The notes under the pieces: model-generated
What the model saw: only the letters and a program-made list of their open reading frames with translations
Database searches by the model: none
What the model was told of the DNA's origin: nothing
Made by a program: the position numbers and the translations under genes
DNA from: Buxus sempervirens
Lineage: Eukaryota > Streptophyta > Magnoliopsida > Buxales > Buxaceae
NCBI GenBank assembly: GCA_947561395.2
Contig: OX387190.1
Location: 12,146,858-12,210,857, forward strand
Reading direction: 5' to 3'
Length of the DNA: 64,000 nt
Part shown: piece by piece, positions 11,700 to 23,284 of the stretch
Layout of the letters: each line of letters opens with the position of its first letter
Numbering within the stretch: the stretch's first letter is position 1

Positions 11700-12690
11700 T
11701 GAAGGTGGTTTGGACGCCCAACGTACTAAGAATTTATGATAACCACCACGGCGAGTGGAAACAAATTAATGATCTGTGATGGCTGCAATGTTGTCTGTTG
11801 TAGTAGAGATAGGAGGAACTCGAGGTGCATCAGCAGCTGGATGAGTTGTGGGGTCGTCTCCTTTGTATGCTGTCAAGTCTTTGACATTAAAAATGGGGCT
11901 GACCTGATATTCAGATGGAAGATCTACCAAATATGCATTAGGACCAATTTTTTTTTTCAATTTGGAAGGGACCCGCTCGCCTCGCATGTAATTTACTAAA
12001 ACTTCCTGGTGCAACACGTTCAGGCCGGAGGCGGATCATGACATAATCACCAATTGCAAACTGAACATCTCTTTTCTTGGCATTGGCCTGGGTTGCATAA
12101 CTCTCTATCTGTAATGCAATCTTCTGTCGAATATCTCTATGCATTGTGGACATAAATTCAGAAAAGTCAAGCCCTGCTTCACTGATTCGTTGGGGCTAAT
12201 GCAAAGGACTAACATCAAGAGGTGTTCGAGGGTGAACTCCATAGACAACATAGAATGGTGTGCTTCCTGTGGTGCGGTTAACAGAATTGTTAAATGCAAA
12301 TTCAGCTTGTGGCAACACCAAATCCCAACTGGAGGTGTTATCATGAATAAGGCAGCGGAGGAGATTTCCCAAACTACAATTAGTGACCTCCGTCTGGCCA
12401 TCAGTCTGCGGGTGGAAAGCACTTGAAAAGGAAAGCTTCGTACCTAACTTCGCCCACAAAGTTTTCCAAAAGTAGCTGACAAATTTGACTTCCCGATCGG
12501 ATACTATAGAGATAGGCAAACCGTGCAAACGGATAATCTCATGAAGGAATAAGGCAGCAATGTGAGAGGCATCATAGGTTTTCTTGCAAGGCACAAAGTG
12601 GGCCATTTTGGAGAAACGATCTACCACCACCATGATCGAATCATTTTGTCGAAGTGTTCTAGGGAGACCCAAGACAAAATCCATGCTCAA
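11700..12690 (-). pseudogene. gypsy integrase core and C-terminal region
   Basis: On the minus strand the integrase core reads [26 protein letters not shown] and [13 protein letters not shown] (12690 to about 12200). It is followed by the C-terminal DNA-binding part with YVMIRLRPERVAPGSFSKLH and GPNAYLVDLPSEY (about 12100-11800). No clear chromodomain follows, so placement within the chromovirus-like gypsy clades is uncertain. It would insert the element cDNA into the host genome. The coding is broken here; fossil. Confidence 0.85.
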
Positions 12691-12726
12691 ATCCTGCCAA
12701 GGACAATGTGGGATCGGTAAAGGGCT

Positions 12727-13938
12727 TTACAGTCCCGCATGTTGCTTGACGCCTTTATTCACTTGACACACGTGGCATCGTTCGATAACAGTATGTACAT
12801 CGCGCTGCAGCCTAGGCCAAAAAAATCGATCGGCTACCAAAGCAAAGGTTTTGTCTTGACCAAAATGACCAGCCAAGCCACCGCCATGTAATTCTCGGAT
12901 TAGAAACTCACGCATAGACCCGCTTGGTATGCAAATGCGAGAGTCTTTGGTAAGGAAACCATCACGAATTGCAAATTTGGAGTCACCAGCAGCTGGGTCT
13001 TGTTGTAATTTCTCCCAAATTTCGTGAAAATCTGGATCTATAGAATAGAAGGCCTTCATTGCTTCAAACTCTATGACGTTGACTGAGAAAATAGATAGCA
13101 AATGGGGCTTTCGGCTGAGTGCATCGGCAACTTTATTCTCTTTTCCTGCTTTATGTTTAATTGTAAAATGGAATTGTTGAAGAAAATCAAACCACCGAGC
13201 ATGTCGTGCATCCAATCGTATCTGTGAATGGAGATGCCTCAATGAATCGTGATCTGTAAAAAGAACAAATTCATTGTGAATGAGATAAGGCCTCCAATGT
13301 TTTAATGTCTGCACAAGAGCATAAAGCTCCATATCATAGGCTGAATACTTCTGACGCACTTCATTGAGCTTCTCACTAAAGAAAGCAATGGGGTGCCCTT
13401 CCTGACTTAGGACACCACCAATGCCAATGTGAGAGGCATCACAGGCTACCTCAAAAATTTTAGAGAAATCAGGGAGACGAAGGACTGGTGCAGAGGCCAT
13501 CTTTTGCTTAATGGTGTCAAAAGCCTTGGAGGCTTCTGGAGTCCAAGCAAAAATTTTAGCTTTGAGGCATTCTGTAATTGGAGCCATGATAGAGCTGAAA
13601 CCATGTATGAAGCGCCTGTAGAATGTAGCCAACCCATGGAAACTCCGTACATCGAAGAAAGAACGTGGTGTTGGCCAATCCAAAATGGACCTGACCTTTG
13701 CAGGGTCTGGTTCTACACCATTTTGAGAAATTATAAATCCCAAAAAATTGACCTTGCTTTGAAGAAAAGCACATTTGATGCGGTTGATGTAGAGTTGTTC
13801 TTTCTGTAATGTTTCCAAGACATGCCTCAAATGCTTCAAGTGCTCTGCTACTGAAAGACTGAAGATGAGAATGTCATCAAAATAAACCACCACAAATTTA
13901 CCTAAGTAAGGCTTGAGAGCATGTGTCATTACTCTCAT
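12727..13938 (-). pseudogene. gypsy RT C-terminal half, RNase H and integrase zinc domain
   Basis: An open minus-strand stretch of about 400 codons holds the RT active-site box YFDDILIFS, the region FLGFIISQNGVEPDPAKV, the RNase H start FEVACDASHIGIGGVLSQ, the DHDSLRHL and HARWFDFLQQF motifs, and the H-x-H / CHVCQ zinc-binding start of integrase. Its upstream end coincides exactly with the target duplication CTCAT (13934-13938) of the nested LTR; RT coding resumes beyond it at 16628. Confidence 0.9.
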
Positions 13939-16627
13939 TGTAACGCCCCGAACCCGGGTCTATGCAAAACAAGCACCAAACCCGAATCCGAAGTGATACT
14001 GGGCCCAAAGCTACTAATTACCAGACATTTAAACCCAACTAATTAGATTAATTATCAGAGTGTGGAAATTTAAAACATTAATTTCATCAATAAGCGTGGC
14101 TAACTATAACCATCAAACTAACTCATCAATATCAATTCATAAATCTGGTAAGTGGGTTTTCTAGCACACTTTCTCTCATATTCAATTAAATCATAAAATA
14201 TCCATCAAGATACATCTATATCAACCTCTAAAAGAAAGATCCAAATGAAATAATAAAGATCCTCTGCTCAGAAATCTGCGACTTCCCCTCGAGTCAACCC
14301 CAAGGACGCTCTCACGTGAAACAGTTGAAAAATAAGATAATGAAGTAGGGGTGAGATACAACTATCTCAGTAGGTAACACATGCATGCTAGAAACAGTTT
14401 ATATATAAAAGTAATCATTCATGCACGATAAAATAATCAGGTAGTCACGGTCGATAATAAGAACGATTAATCACCATATGAAACCAACATCTAATCAGTA
14501 TTCGGAATAAAGAGAGTTTATTATGTAACCTTCGTTTCAATTAGAAAGGCAATGTAATATAAATCAAACTCTTCTGATTCAAATGTAGATCATGTCATTC
14601 ATAATTAATAGTAAGTCTCAATCTGATAACAACATTCTCCCATGTAGGATGCAATCACGCAGTAATCACATCTACCCTACATGAGGTCTCTCCTGCAGGA
14701 GTCATCATATCTCACCCGCAGGTGGTCACATCTCACCCGCAGGTGGTAATCACATATATCTCCCTTGTGGGATGCAATCACATCGTGATTACATCTCCCC
14801 CACAAGAGGTCACATCTCTCCCGCAGGAGGTCACATATCTCCCCTGTGGGATGCAATCCTATCAGGATCACATCTCCCCCAACAGGAGGTCTCATCTCAC
14901 CCGCAGGTGGTCACATATCTCCCCTGTGGGATGCAATCCAATCAGGATCACATCTCCCCCAACAGGAGGTCTCATCTCACCCGCAGGTGGTCACATATCT
15001 CCCCTGTGGGATGCAATCCAATCAGGATCACATCTCCCCCAACAGGAGGTCTCATCTCACCCGCAGGTGGTCATATATCTCCCCTGTGGGATGCAATCCA
15101 ATCAGGATCACATCTCCCCCAACAGGAGGTCTCTCCCGCAGGAGTTACACATCTCACCCGCAGGTGGTCTCATATCTCATCCGCAGATGGTACAATCTCT
15201 TATAGCCATCATGGCATTCAGTTCACAATCCAATTATATTTTCAGAAGGAAATTACCTATATAGAATCCTTGTAACCATTTCAAGTGAATTTGATCCTCT
15301 TTAAACCCCAAATTGTACTAAATCATAAAACAAGGTGGTTAAATATCTAATATGAACTTTTTAGTGTAATTGGCCTTCAGAGACACCTTAAGAATAATCT
15401 TAGAGAAGTGTTACAGATGGTGGAAATCAAATATCCTATTTTATAATGATTTGGGACTAAGAATGTCATAAAGTTCTCAAAATACATTTTGGATGAGTGG
15501 AATAGTCTTAGGATCCATAATAAGGTCACCATACCAAAAATCAATCGATTCTGAAATAAAAAGTTTCGGACCCCAAAATATTCTAAGTCTGGTTAAAAAC
15601 GTTGACTTTTTGGTATATAATTTTTCTAGACAAATCTACAAGGAGTTTCGGACTCAAATTTTGGTTGTAGTCTATTGAAGGGTAAACACATCTCCTAGAA
15701 TTTTATGGGCTCCTGAATCACTCATCTGGGTATTAAACCCAAACCGGGCTTTTTGATAAAAACCGGGATTTAGGCATGAACTGGAAAGTTGACTTTTTAT
15801 TGGCTGGGAATTAGACCTTGGAAGTATTTTTATTGGTTCCAAATGGGGGGTAAAACCTTATTTACATGTAAAGACTTAAGTAAATGGAGCAATAAATAGG
15901 TCGCGGTAGTACAAAATAGGTCGCCCGCGGTCCGTCTTCTCGCGGTCTACGGCGTCCTAAATTTTATAACTAGCGCCGAGGATCGCCGAGCGCAGAGAGG
16001 TAGGCGGTCTCCCAAAAACGAACATACAATGTTTGGAAATCTGATTTTTCATGTCCAGGATGATTCTAACATAATTATATGAATGATATCAAGCTAAATA
16101 CATGTATATATAACCCTAAAACATGCAATACAATTGATTAACCTCCAGAACACAAAACAAAACGAAAATCGGTGCTACCTACCTCTTGAACGTGCGTTCT
16201 CCTCTTCCTTCTCTAAACAGCAACACTCAGACCCAAAAGCACTCCTTTGGGATGAAATAGAACCAGAGCAACCTCCTCCTCCTTCTTCTTTGGTCGCTCT
16301 TACCGTCGCTCTCCGTCGTGCGGCTAACAAATACGAGCAAGTCTTCCCAACCTATTCGTTTAGGTCATTTTATTGTATTTATATACCTACGATTCCATGC
16401 AACGCATGTGTATCAAACTCCACACATTGCCCAATCAAAATACTTTAGCTTTAAAATATTAATCTTACCGCGATAACTCGCGATCAGATGCTCCAATCTG
16501 CGCCAAACTCCTGATCTTCACTAATAATGATATTCTCTACAATAATAAATTATTTCTATCCATAATAATCCTAAAGAATATTAATTGTTATTTTATTTTA
16601 ATATTTGGGAAAATTCGGGGTTTTACA
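13939..16627 (-). mobile_element. large solo LTR (family L, copy 2), TSD CTCAT
   Basis: It starts TGTAACGCCCCGAACCC and ends TTCGGGGTTTTACA, flanked by CTCAT at 13934-13938 and 16628-16632, inside the gypsy pol region. Its ends read on the minus strand (TGTAAAACCCCG ... GGGGCGTTACA) match copy 3. It is 2689 bp long with no coding, and carries an array of 80-bp repeats (14660-15200) and a block shared with other LTRs (about 15480-15900). Confidence 0.8.
14660..15200. repeat. 80-bp tandem repeat array inside family-L LTR
   Basis: The marker GTGGGATGCAATCC recurs with its ATG at 14851, 14931, 15011 and 15091, an exact 80-bp period, with degenerate units on both sides. Because 80 is not a multiple of three, the array stays open in several frames and gives three overlapping apparent proteins; these are not genes. 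In family-L copy 1 a similar segment occurs once (near 8281), so the array is an amplification within this lineage. Confidence 0.85.
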
Positions 16628-17052
16628 CTCATGAACGTGCTTGGAGCATTGGTTAAGCCGAATGGCATCACAAGCCACTCGTAAAGGCCCTCCTTTGTCT
16701 TGAAGGTTGTCTTCCACTCGTCTCCAACGCGTAATCGGATCTGGTGATATCCGCTCCTTAAGTCAATCTTGGTGAAAACAGAGGCTCCATTCAGTTGGTC
16801 CAACATGTCATCTAGCCGAGGTATGGGGAATCGGTACTTGATAGTAATTTTATTAATTGCCCTGCTATCAATACACATTCTCCAGCTTCCATCTTTCTTG
16901 GGTGTAAGTAATGCTGGTACCGCACAGGGACTGAAGCTTTCCCTGATGAATCCTTTGTCAAGTAACTCCTGGACTTGCCGTTGCAACTCGGCATTTTCTG
17001 TTGGGCTCGTGCAATAATGAGGCAGGTTTGGCAGAGTGGATCCAGGTATCAA
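16628..17052 (-). pseudogene. gypsy RT N-terminal half
   Basis: Minus-strand coding reads [68 protein letters not shown] and [14 protein letters not shown], the standard order of RT motifs. It stops at the duplicated CTCAT (16628-16632) of the nested LTR. Confidence 0.9.
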
Positions 17053-17073
17053 GTCAATTGCATGCTGAATATC

Positions 17074-17753
17074 TCACATTGGAGGTAGTTGTTGAGGCAA
17101 CACATCAGGCATGAGAGCTTTAAATTCTTGTAGTAGCTGATTTAATGGGGTGGGTATCTTACCATCTGTTTGCTTCACTGGATGCCCCACCAATAGATAT
17201 AGAATTGGTGCTACCTGTATCTCCTTGGTAAAAGCCCGTAGAGTCAAAACTAAGTTGGACTTTTTGCTTGGTTCAAACTCAATGATTGGAAGTGGTTCCA
17301 ACACTATTTTTTTTTCATAAACTTGAATGAATATGTATTGTTGAACCCATCATACTACACACGTCGATCATACATCCATGGACGTCCCAAGAGCAAATGG
17401 CACACTGTCATCGGGATCACATCACACCACACCGAATCAGTGTAGTTCATTCCCAAAGTAAACTTGACGAGACAACGGTGTTGAACAGGAACAAAACTGC
17501 TATCATTTATCCAACTGATTTTATAAGGTGTGGGGTGTACCTCTATTTTCAAACCCAGCCGTTCAACCACATCTTTAGCTATCACATTCATCCCACTTCC
17601 ATTATCTATGATGACATTCAATGCCTTACCACCATACTCGACTCTTGTGTGGAAAATATTAGTCCTTTTCCACTTGTGATCACTCTTGTCAATCTCCACT
17701 TTTTGCCCAGCTAACACCCTCTGTATTACACAGCTGGGTAGTTCCGTAGCCAA
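17074..17753 (-). pseudogene. gypsy aspartic protease and protease-RT spacer
   Basis: The minus strand reads GGKALNVIIDNGSGMNVIAK (a retropepsin-like core, here with DNGS), then LLLGRPWMYDRRV. A spacer ends before the RT. In a live element the protease cuts the polyprotein. The region is not open as a single stretch. Confidence 0.75.
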
Positions 17754-17756
17754 TAA

Positions 17757-18962
17757 TCATTCTTCATCTGATTCTTCGTCTTCGGGAGTGGGTGTATCAT
17801 CCACATCTTCTGTGCCCTCATTTCCAAGGATGTTTGATATATTTTGCTCATTAGCATAAGCTACCCGCTGGTCTCGGTAGGGGCAAATTGCAGCATAGTG
17901 ACCATAACCCCGACACTTATAGCATTGGGGTCCCTCTCCAGCAATCTTGGTCTTACCTTTGTTGTCACCCATTACTCCTTTTTTTGTAGTATCAGGTAAG
18001 TGTTTCTGATTTGAACTTGAATTGAAATGTGAAGTGCCTGTCTCAATAAATTGATAACGCCGATTGCTGTTCAAAGTGGCTTGCCTTTCAAGTTGGAGAG
18101 CTAACTGATATGCTTCCTCCACGCTGTACACTCGTGCTGTCAACATGTCTTTCCGTAGTTCTGACTTCAATCCATTAAGGTAACGAGCCAGAGTTTGAGT
18201 CTCGTTCTCATTCACCTTACTACGAACAGTTAGTTCATGGAATCTTTCGGTATACTGATCAATTGTGGTCTTTGAACCCTGTTTCCATTGCAGCATATCC
18301 TTATACACAAGTTGATCGTAATTGGAGGGCAAATATTTCGTTTCCAACTTCCCTCTCATTTCTTCCCAATCAGAAATTGGGGGTTGGCGAGTACGTATTA
18401 ATTGTGCTTCAACGCTGCTCTACCAAGCACGAGCAGGACCTTTAAGTTTCATCTTGGCAAATCTTACTTTGCGATTCTCAGAAATAGAGAACCAATCGAA
18501 GTAATCTTCGAGTGCAATGAGCCAGTCGTGCAAAGCATCAGGATCAAGTTTGCCGAGGAAATCTGGAACCTCAACTTTCATTCGTTTGGTGGCTTCATCC
18601 AGAGGTTCTCTCCAGATTTGTGGGTCCAAAAGACCACGTTGTGGTGCTCTCCTGTCAAAACGTTGTTCCCTTTGTCGTGCTTCGCCCAGTTGCACTTCCT
18701 CATCGCGATCGTTATCCTCTTCTCGCCTCCTAAATCCCCTCCGAAATCCTCCCATTTCTTCTTGAGTCATTCGTTCATCAATAATGTTCAACCGCTGCAT
18801 CACTGTAGCTAGAGTCTGTGAAATTTGATCCAACTGTTGTTGGACAACTGGTGGGGTTTGAGTAGAATTTGGGTTTGGGTCATTAGGTGGGTTGGAAGGG
18901 CCAGGATTGCTAGAACTATGCACCATAAGATTGTAAGAATGACCGCTTCTGGTTTCAGGCAT
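17757..18962 (-). pseudogene. gypsy gag (capsid-like and zinc knuckle)
   Basis: Minus-strand coding starts at 18962 with MPETRSGHSYNLMVHSSSNP, just inside the primer-binding site. It carries a gag domain (VPDFLGKLDPDALHDWLIAL, then YKDMLQWKQGSKTTIDQY and FHELTVRSKV) and ends with a CCHC zinc knuckle CYKCRGYGHYAAICPYR near 17900. Gag packages the element RNA. Fossil. Confidence 0.85.
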
Positions 18963-18984
18963 GGTTGGAAATGCTCAACCAAAA

Positions 18985-19005
18985 CTGGCGCTCTAATACC
19001 AAATA
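18985..19005 (-). promoter_or_regulatory. gypsy primer-binding site
   Basis: On the minus strand, directly inside the 5' LTR, the sequence reads TTGGTATTAGAGC, one mismatch from the TGGTATCAGAGC complement of initiator-Met tRNA. It marks the 5' end of the element and hence its orientation. Confidence 0.8.
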
Positions 19006-19396
19006 TGATGCAGTAAACTAGTAAAGATAGTTAATCTTCAGAAACCAATCTCGCACTAGAACTGAAAGAAAATTGGAAATCTCTTCCAATGTTGGAATCA
19101 CTCCAAATCAAGTAAATTGAATAATCGAACTCCTCCTCTCTTTACAACTAAGATTATTTAAAGAAACTAAATAACAAACAGATAAAAGAAAGGAACTAAC
19201 AGTCAACTAAATAACAAATAGCTAAGACTAAATAACAACTAGCTAACAGAAAAGAACCAACAACGTTGATCTTGATTTGGTATATCTGGAAAATCCTGCT
19301 ATTTATAATTGCCACCGTGGCACTTCCTCCTTGCCAGCTATCATACTTCCATGCTTATGCTTATGTGGCACTCCTTGCTTTATGGGCATTGCATCA
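19006..19396 (-). repeat. 5' LTR of the gypsy element
   Basis: 391 bp, about 98% like 11192-11582 by eye. It ends at the TTAAG duplication at 19397-19401. Confidence 0.9.
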
Positions 19397-19401
19397 TTAA
19401 G

Positions 19402-20095
19402 GGCTCTAGGGAGAGAGTGCAGATGAACCCAAACCACCAGAAAGGGGAAAACAAAATCTTCTGCTTGAACTAGGTTCACGAACCTCTCTAGCAAGCAAAG
19501 TCCGCCATTGGTAATCCAAGGCCTTCCCTGTAACGCACGAAGCATGCTCTCATCAGAAGAGAATGAGATTAGGTATCAAGAAGGCGAGATTGAGATAAAA
19601 TCGCTTGGTTTGAATGCCTTCCAAACCCGGTCCATGAAGTTACGAATAGCATTCAAAGAGCAGCCCCCTTGAAGAAGAGAAGAAACCAGCACTCACACCC
19701 AGGAGGATGAAAACGATGAGCCGATATAGAAGCAAAAGATACCGGGAGATATCAGCTTTGGCTAACACAGGGAGAGGTGAGATTGTTTGGGGAAGAAGAG
19801 GAAGCATAGCTCTCAGAAGTGGAGAAGAATTGAGGCCAGAGGCGAGTCTTGAATACGACAATGAAACCATTGGTTTTCCTTTAATACTGCTTCTGAAATA
19901 TGCGGAAAAGACTAAAACCACATACTAGCTTGCCCGAATCCAGACATTGGCCTCGAGCCACGTGCTTCAAACCTGCGTTGATTGTGGAGTCCCTTCAAAT
20001 CTCCCAAAATCACCTCCGCTTCCCAAAATCTCCTCAGCTCCCCCTTTCAGGAAGTAAACTAGAAGTGGAGAAGAACACGTCCATCACCTAATTTG
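19402..20095 (-). pseudogene. LINE-A ORF1 N-terminal part (DUF4283-like)
   Basis: On the minus strand the segment reads NFMDRVWKAFKPSDFISISP, a stop, then YLISFSSDESMLRALQGRPW, ITNGGLCLLERFVNLVQAED and VVWVHLHSLPRAL up to the gypsy insertion at 19401. GRPW..., the LLERF-like strand and W-V-x-L-H-S-L-P are hallmarks of the DUF4283 domain found in plant LINE ORF1 proteins. ORF1 proteins bind element RNA. The 5' end near 20095 is not sharply defined. Confidence 0.7.
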
Positions 20096-20231
20096 TTTTT
20101 ATCCTGATAGAATTTTTTTCTTTTTCTTTTATTTCAAACTATAGAGTTTTATTAAAAACAAATTCAATTTCCAAAATAGTTTTCATTTAATGAATACGAC
20201 ACTATGGAGGAAAGGTTTTTGTGAAGAGCAT
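20096..20231. other. spacer between LINE-A and LINE-B
   Basis: AT-rich sequence with T-runs and no coding. It separates the 5' end of LINE-A from the poly(T) tract that marks the 3' end of LINE-B. Confidence 0.4.
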
Positions 20232-20276
20232 TTTTTTTTCTGAATCTTTTTTTTGGTAATCAAACAAAACTTTTAT

Positions 20277-20800
20277 TGAGGTAAATGTCTTTCATTTACA
20301 ATACCACAAGCTTCATCAAACAACAAAGGGCACAAAACAGAGGGAGGTTTCCTTAACCAAAAACATGAAAACTTATCAATACTGAAATTCGCCAGCAGGT
20401 CAGCCGCACAGTTGCCTTCGTGGTAGACATGGCAGACTTCAATGGCTTGAACATAGGAAGTCAATTGAGAAATAGAATTTAGGATTGGAGAGATAAACCA
20501 AGGACACTAAACTGGATCTCGGTTAAGATTGATAGTTTGCTTCAAGAACTGGATCATTAACAAAGAATCACCATCAAGGATTTGATGAGAAATGTGTAAG
20601 ACAGAAGCAAGTCGCACAACTTCTAGAACAACTATAGCTTCAGCAAAAAGTGACGATTGGGCAACACATTGAAGCAATTGCAGCTATAAACTTGTCGTGG
20701 CTGTCTTAAGCAATGATTCCTATTCCCGCTTCTCTTGTGTTGTGGCGGAATGCACCATCAAAGTTGATTTTAATGAATGGGTCTCTTAGATGATGCCATG
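20277..20800 (-). pseudogene. LINE-B RNase H domain
   Basis: Across frames the minus strand reads a plant LINE RNase H: IKINFDGA-type start near 20790-20760, then AEAIVVLEVVRLASVLHISH near 20650-20590, QILDGDSLLMIQFLK near 20580-20540, and CHVYHEGNCAADLLANFSID near 20430-20370. The open C-terminal part is 20273-20464 with a stop at 20273. At least two frame changes or stops lie between 20465 and 20700. Confidence 0.75.
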
Positions 20801-20891
20801 TCACTGGGATGGTTGCTGAGACCGAAGGCAAAGGAGTCTTCTTATTGAGCAATTGGGCTTCATGACTAAGTCTGAGAAAATGGTTGGCAAC

Positions 20892-21501
20892 CTAAAAGAC
20901 ATTTGGATATACATTATCAAACAGTACCCAATTCTTGTGAAGCCAAAGAACCCAACCAAATATAGCTATCTTAGATAAAAATTCAATAACATTCAATCCC
21001 GTAGACCTCTTGATCGTTTTGGCTAAATGGCGGAACCACTGTGAGAAAGAATAAGTCGGCCCAAACTCTTGAGTAGCTCCACCAATTGCTAGAAGCCATG
21101 CAGCTTGAGAAAAAGGGCATTGGAGCCAAAAGTGCTCCACCGTCTCCAAGCTGTTTTGACAGAAAGCACACGTACCCTAAAAAAGTCTTAATCCAGCAGA
21201 TAATAGTTAAGAAGTTGGGATAGCACCATGCAAACTTTTCCAAAGAAACAATCTGATTCATGCCAGGCATTTGAGATGCCACACCAATAACCAAAAGGTA
21301 TCTTCTTGATTAATTAGAGGACCCAGCAGCAATCGATAGGCTAAAGCAACCGAAAATTGTCCATTGGCCGTCAATCTCCAGATAGGCATATCTTGATGTA
21401 GTGAAGGAGAAATAGGGGTCAAGAGAATAATTGAAGCAATATGGGATGGCCATAAGTTGCAAATTAGTTCAACATTCCATTGTTTAGAAGATTGGTGAAT
21501 C
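20892..21501 (-). pseudogene. LINE-B zf-RVT region
   Basis: The minus strand shows CAFCQNSLETVEHFWLQCPF (about 21170-21110), a zf-RVT zinc-binding pattern C-x2-C...H-x4-C, followed by SQAAWLLAI and FGWVLWLHKNWVLFDN. Upstream it reads GMNQIVSLEKFAWC-like coding in another frame. It ends at the AGATG target duplication of the inserted LTR (21502-21506). Confidence 0.75.
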
Positions 21502-21764
21502 AGATGTGTAAAACCCCGATCCAGATTATATCTTAATTATTAAGATGAATTATCTAAAGTGTGATTATTAGATTAATTAAGTACTTGTGTATGAAGATGA
21601 GGTAAATGTGGGTTATACTTGAGGATTTAGGGAAATCAAATTGAACTTTATTGAAGTTATTAAGGTAAGCTTAGTTAGTGCTATGTCTTAATTACAATTG
21701 GCTAAGGTATCCTTCAATTAGATCTAGTGAATTGGAAATCAAATTCTAAAAAATTAGAGTTAAG

Positions 21765-22380
21765 TGTACCACAAAGCATCTCCCAAGTATACTTAAAGTA
21801 CCTTCCAAGTGTACCCAAATTTCCACCCAAGTGTACCCAAGGTATCTCTCACATGTACCTAAAGTATCCCTTAAGTACACCTAAAGTAACTCTCAAGGAT
21901 ACCCAAGGTATCCTCCCAAATACCACTAAAGTACCCCTTGTATTACTTAAGGTACCCCCTTGTATTGTCTAAGGTACCCTACATGTATACCTGAAATACC
22001 CCCCTAATTATACCTAAGGTACTTCACTTATATTGCCTAAGGTACCCCACTTGAATACCTAAAGTACCCCATTGTATTGCCTAAGGTACCCTCTTGATTT
22101 GCTAAAGGTATCTCACTGTTTTACCTAAAGTACCCCCTTGATTTACCTAAGGTACCCTCATGTGTTTGCCTAAGGTACCCCTTTGTTTTACCTAAGGTAC
22201 CCCACTGTTTTACTTAAAATACCCCTTGTTTTACCTAGGGTACACCCTCCTTGTATTACCCAAAGGTACCCCCTCATATAACTAAGGTACACCCCCCCAA
22301 GTATACCTAAAGTATACCCCTTGAAATATCCTTTGAAACACCAAAGTACCCCCTAGTATGCCTTAGGTACCCCCTAGGGT
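21765..22380. repeat. minisatellite rich in CCTAAGGTACCCC units
   Basis: About 25 tandem variants of a 20-26-bp unit with the core CTAAGGTACCCC lie near the left end of LTR copy 3. Many units contain GGTACC. Units differ in a short spacer (TTGTATTG, TTGTTTTA, TGTATAC). Confidence 0.85.
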
Positions 22381-23284
22381 TTTAGTTGAATAAAAGCTGT
22401 ATTTAGAGGCAGATTTAAAGGACCAAAAGTTTGGCATATAAAAGGATGCCCTAACTAAAATATCTATTTTTGTGAGAACCTTTTCTTGTTTTGGACGTAT
22501 AGAACAAGGGGAAAAGAGTGGGAGCTTGCTTGAAAGCTTCAAAAAGAAGGAGAAGAAGAGGAGAGCTGGGAGAGAAGTTGTGCTTCTCCATTTCACAGGT
22601 AAGTAGCAAACCCTTCAGACAAAATGTATTACAAAATTCGTATTCTCTCTATGGTTTGATTTATTTTGAAGAAATGATCTTGCATGTTGGTATTTGCTTC
22701 TAAAACTCTTAGGTTTTGATTGTATAACACCCTTGTTTAGTTTTCTATTGATTTGCGATGGGTTTGCAGCCTAGATTGATTATATTTCAAATTTGGGTTT
22801 GAGTTTTGTGTTTTGAATGAGGTTTCATCTGTTGGATTTGTGTTCATGTAGATTTGAGATGAATCTTTGTTTTGGAAAGTGTTTTTAAGTATGTTGGGAT
22901 GATTTATAATCATCTCATTTAGTGTTGGAAAGGTTAGGAATAATTTGTATGAGTTTTGTGTTGAAAATAGCCAAAAATACTTCACAACTCGACCTGGCGA
23001 TTAATCCTGAGCCAAAACCCCCAAAAATGAGTTTCTGTTAAGGACAGGATTATTCTTGCGATTAATTGCAAGCTTCAACGCGCAAACGTCCATGAGGGAC
23101 GTGTGAGCGTTGGCTTTGTTGTGGCCTGGGAGCGCAAACGTTAAGTTGAACGCGTGAACATCAAGACAAATTGCCCCTGGGTGATTAATCCAAGGACTAA
23201 TCGTGGGTGCTGTTTTGACAGTTCTTCACCCTTTTCTTCCCCAACCCTTTCCCAAACAACCTAAACCTCCTACACAGCACCCTT

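Larger units (their letters stand above)
11192..19396 (-). mobile_element. Ty3/gypsy LTR retrotransposon, minus strand, TSD TTAAG, with a nested LTR
   Basis: Two 391-bp LTRs (11192-11582 and 19006-19396) are flanked by TTAAG at 11187-11191 and 19397-19401. On the minus strand the order is LTR, primer-binding site close to TGGTATCAGAGC (initiator-Met tRNA), gag, protease, RT, RNase H, integrase, polypurine tract (AGGGGGGGATGA near 11590) and LTR. Protease-RT-RH-INT order marks it as Ty3/gypsy. A 2.7-kb solo LTR lies inside pol (13939-16627). The LTRs differ at about 8-9 of 391 sites by eye (about 2%), so it is a young insertion. Much of the coding is still open, with a handful of breaks besides the insertion; it is treated as a fossil. 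Net length without the guest is about 5.5 kb. Confidence 0.9.
1440..20095 (-). mobile_element. LINE-A: L1-type non-LTR retrotransposon, one copy broken into pieces by nested insertions
   Basis: One minus-strand LINE can be followed across the insertions. It runs from an ORF1 with a DUF4283-like domain (19402-20090, then 11108-11191) and a CCHC-like knuckle (about 10905-10945), through an ORF1 tail (6789-7148, 5840-6061), to ORF2 endonuclease (about 4700-5839), reverse transcriptase (about 3422-4510), zf-RVT region (about 2260-3390) and RNase H (about 1587-2250). The 3' end is marked by a T-rich tract on the plus strand at 1441-1487, read as the poly(A) tail. Removing the insertions leaves about 5.5 kb, a usual length for a plant L1. 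The reading frames contain several stops and frame changes, so it is dead. The 5' end near 20095 is approximate and no LINE target duplication was found. Confidence 0.8.

Noticed and set aside
14722-15275. Three overlapping open frames giving repeat-rich proteins
   Set aside because: They are produced by an 80-bp tandem array, whose period is not a multiple of three, inside a solo LTR.
13939-16627. Solo LTR read as a gene-bearing transposon because of its open frames at 16134-16448
   Set aside because: The frame has no motif, and the TG...CA ends with the CTCAT duplication explain the segment.
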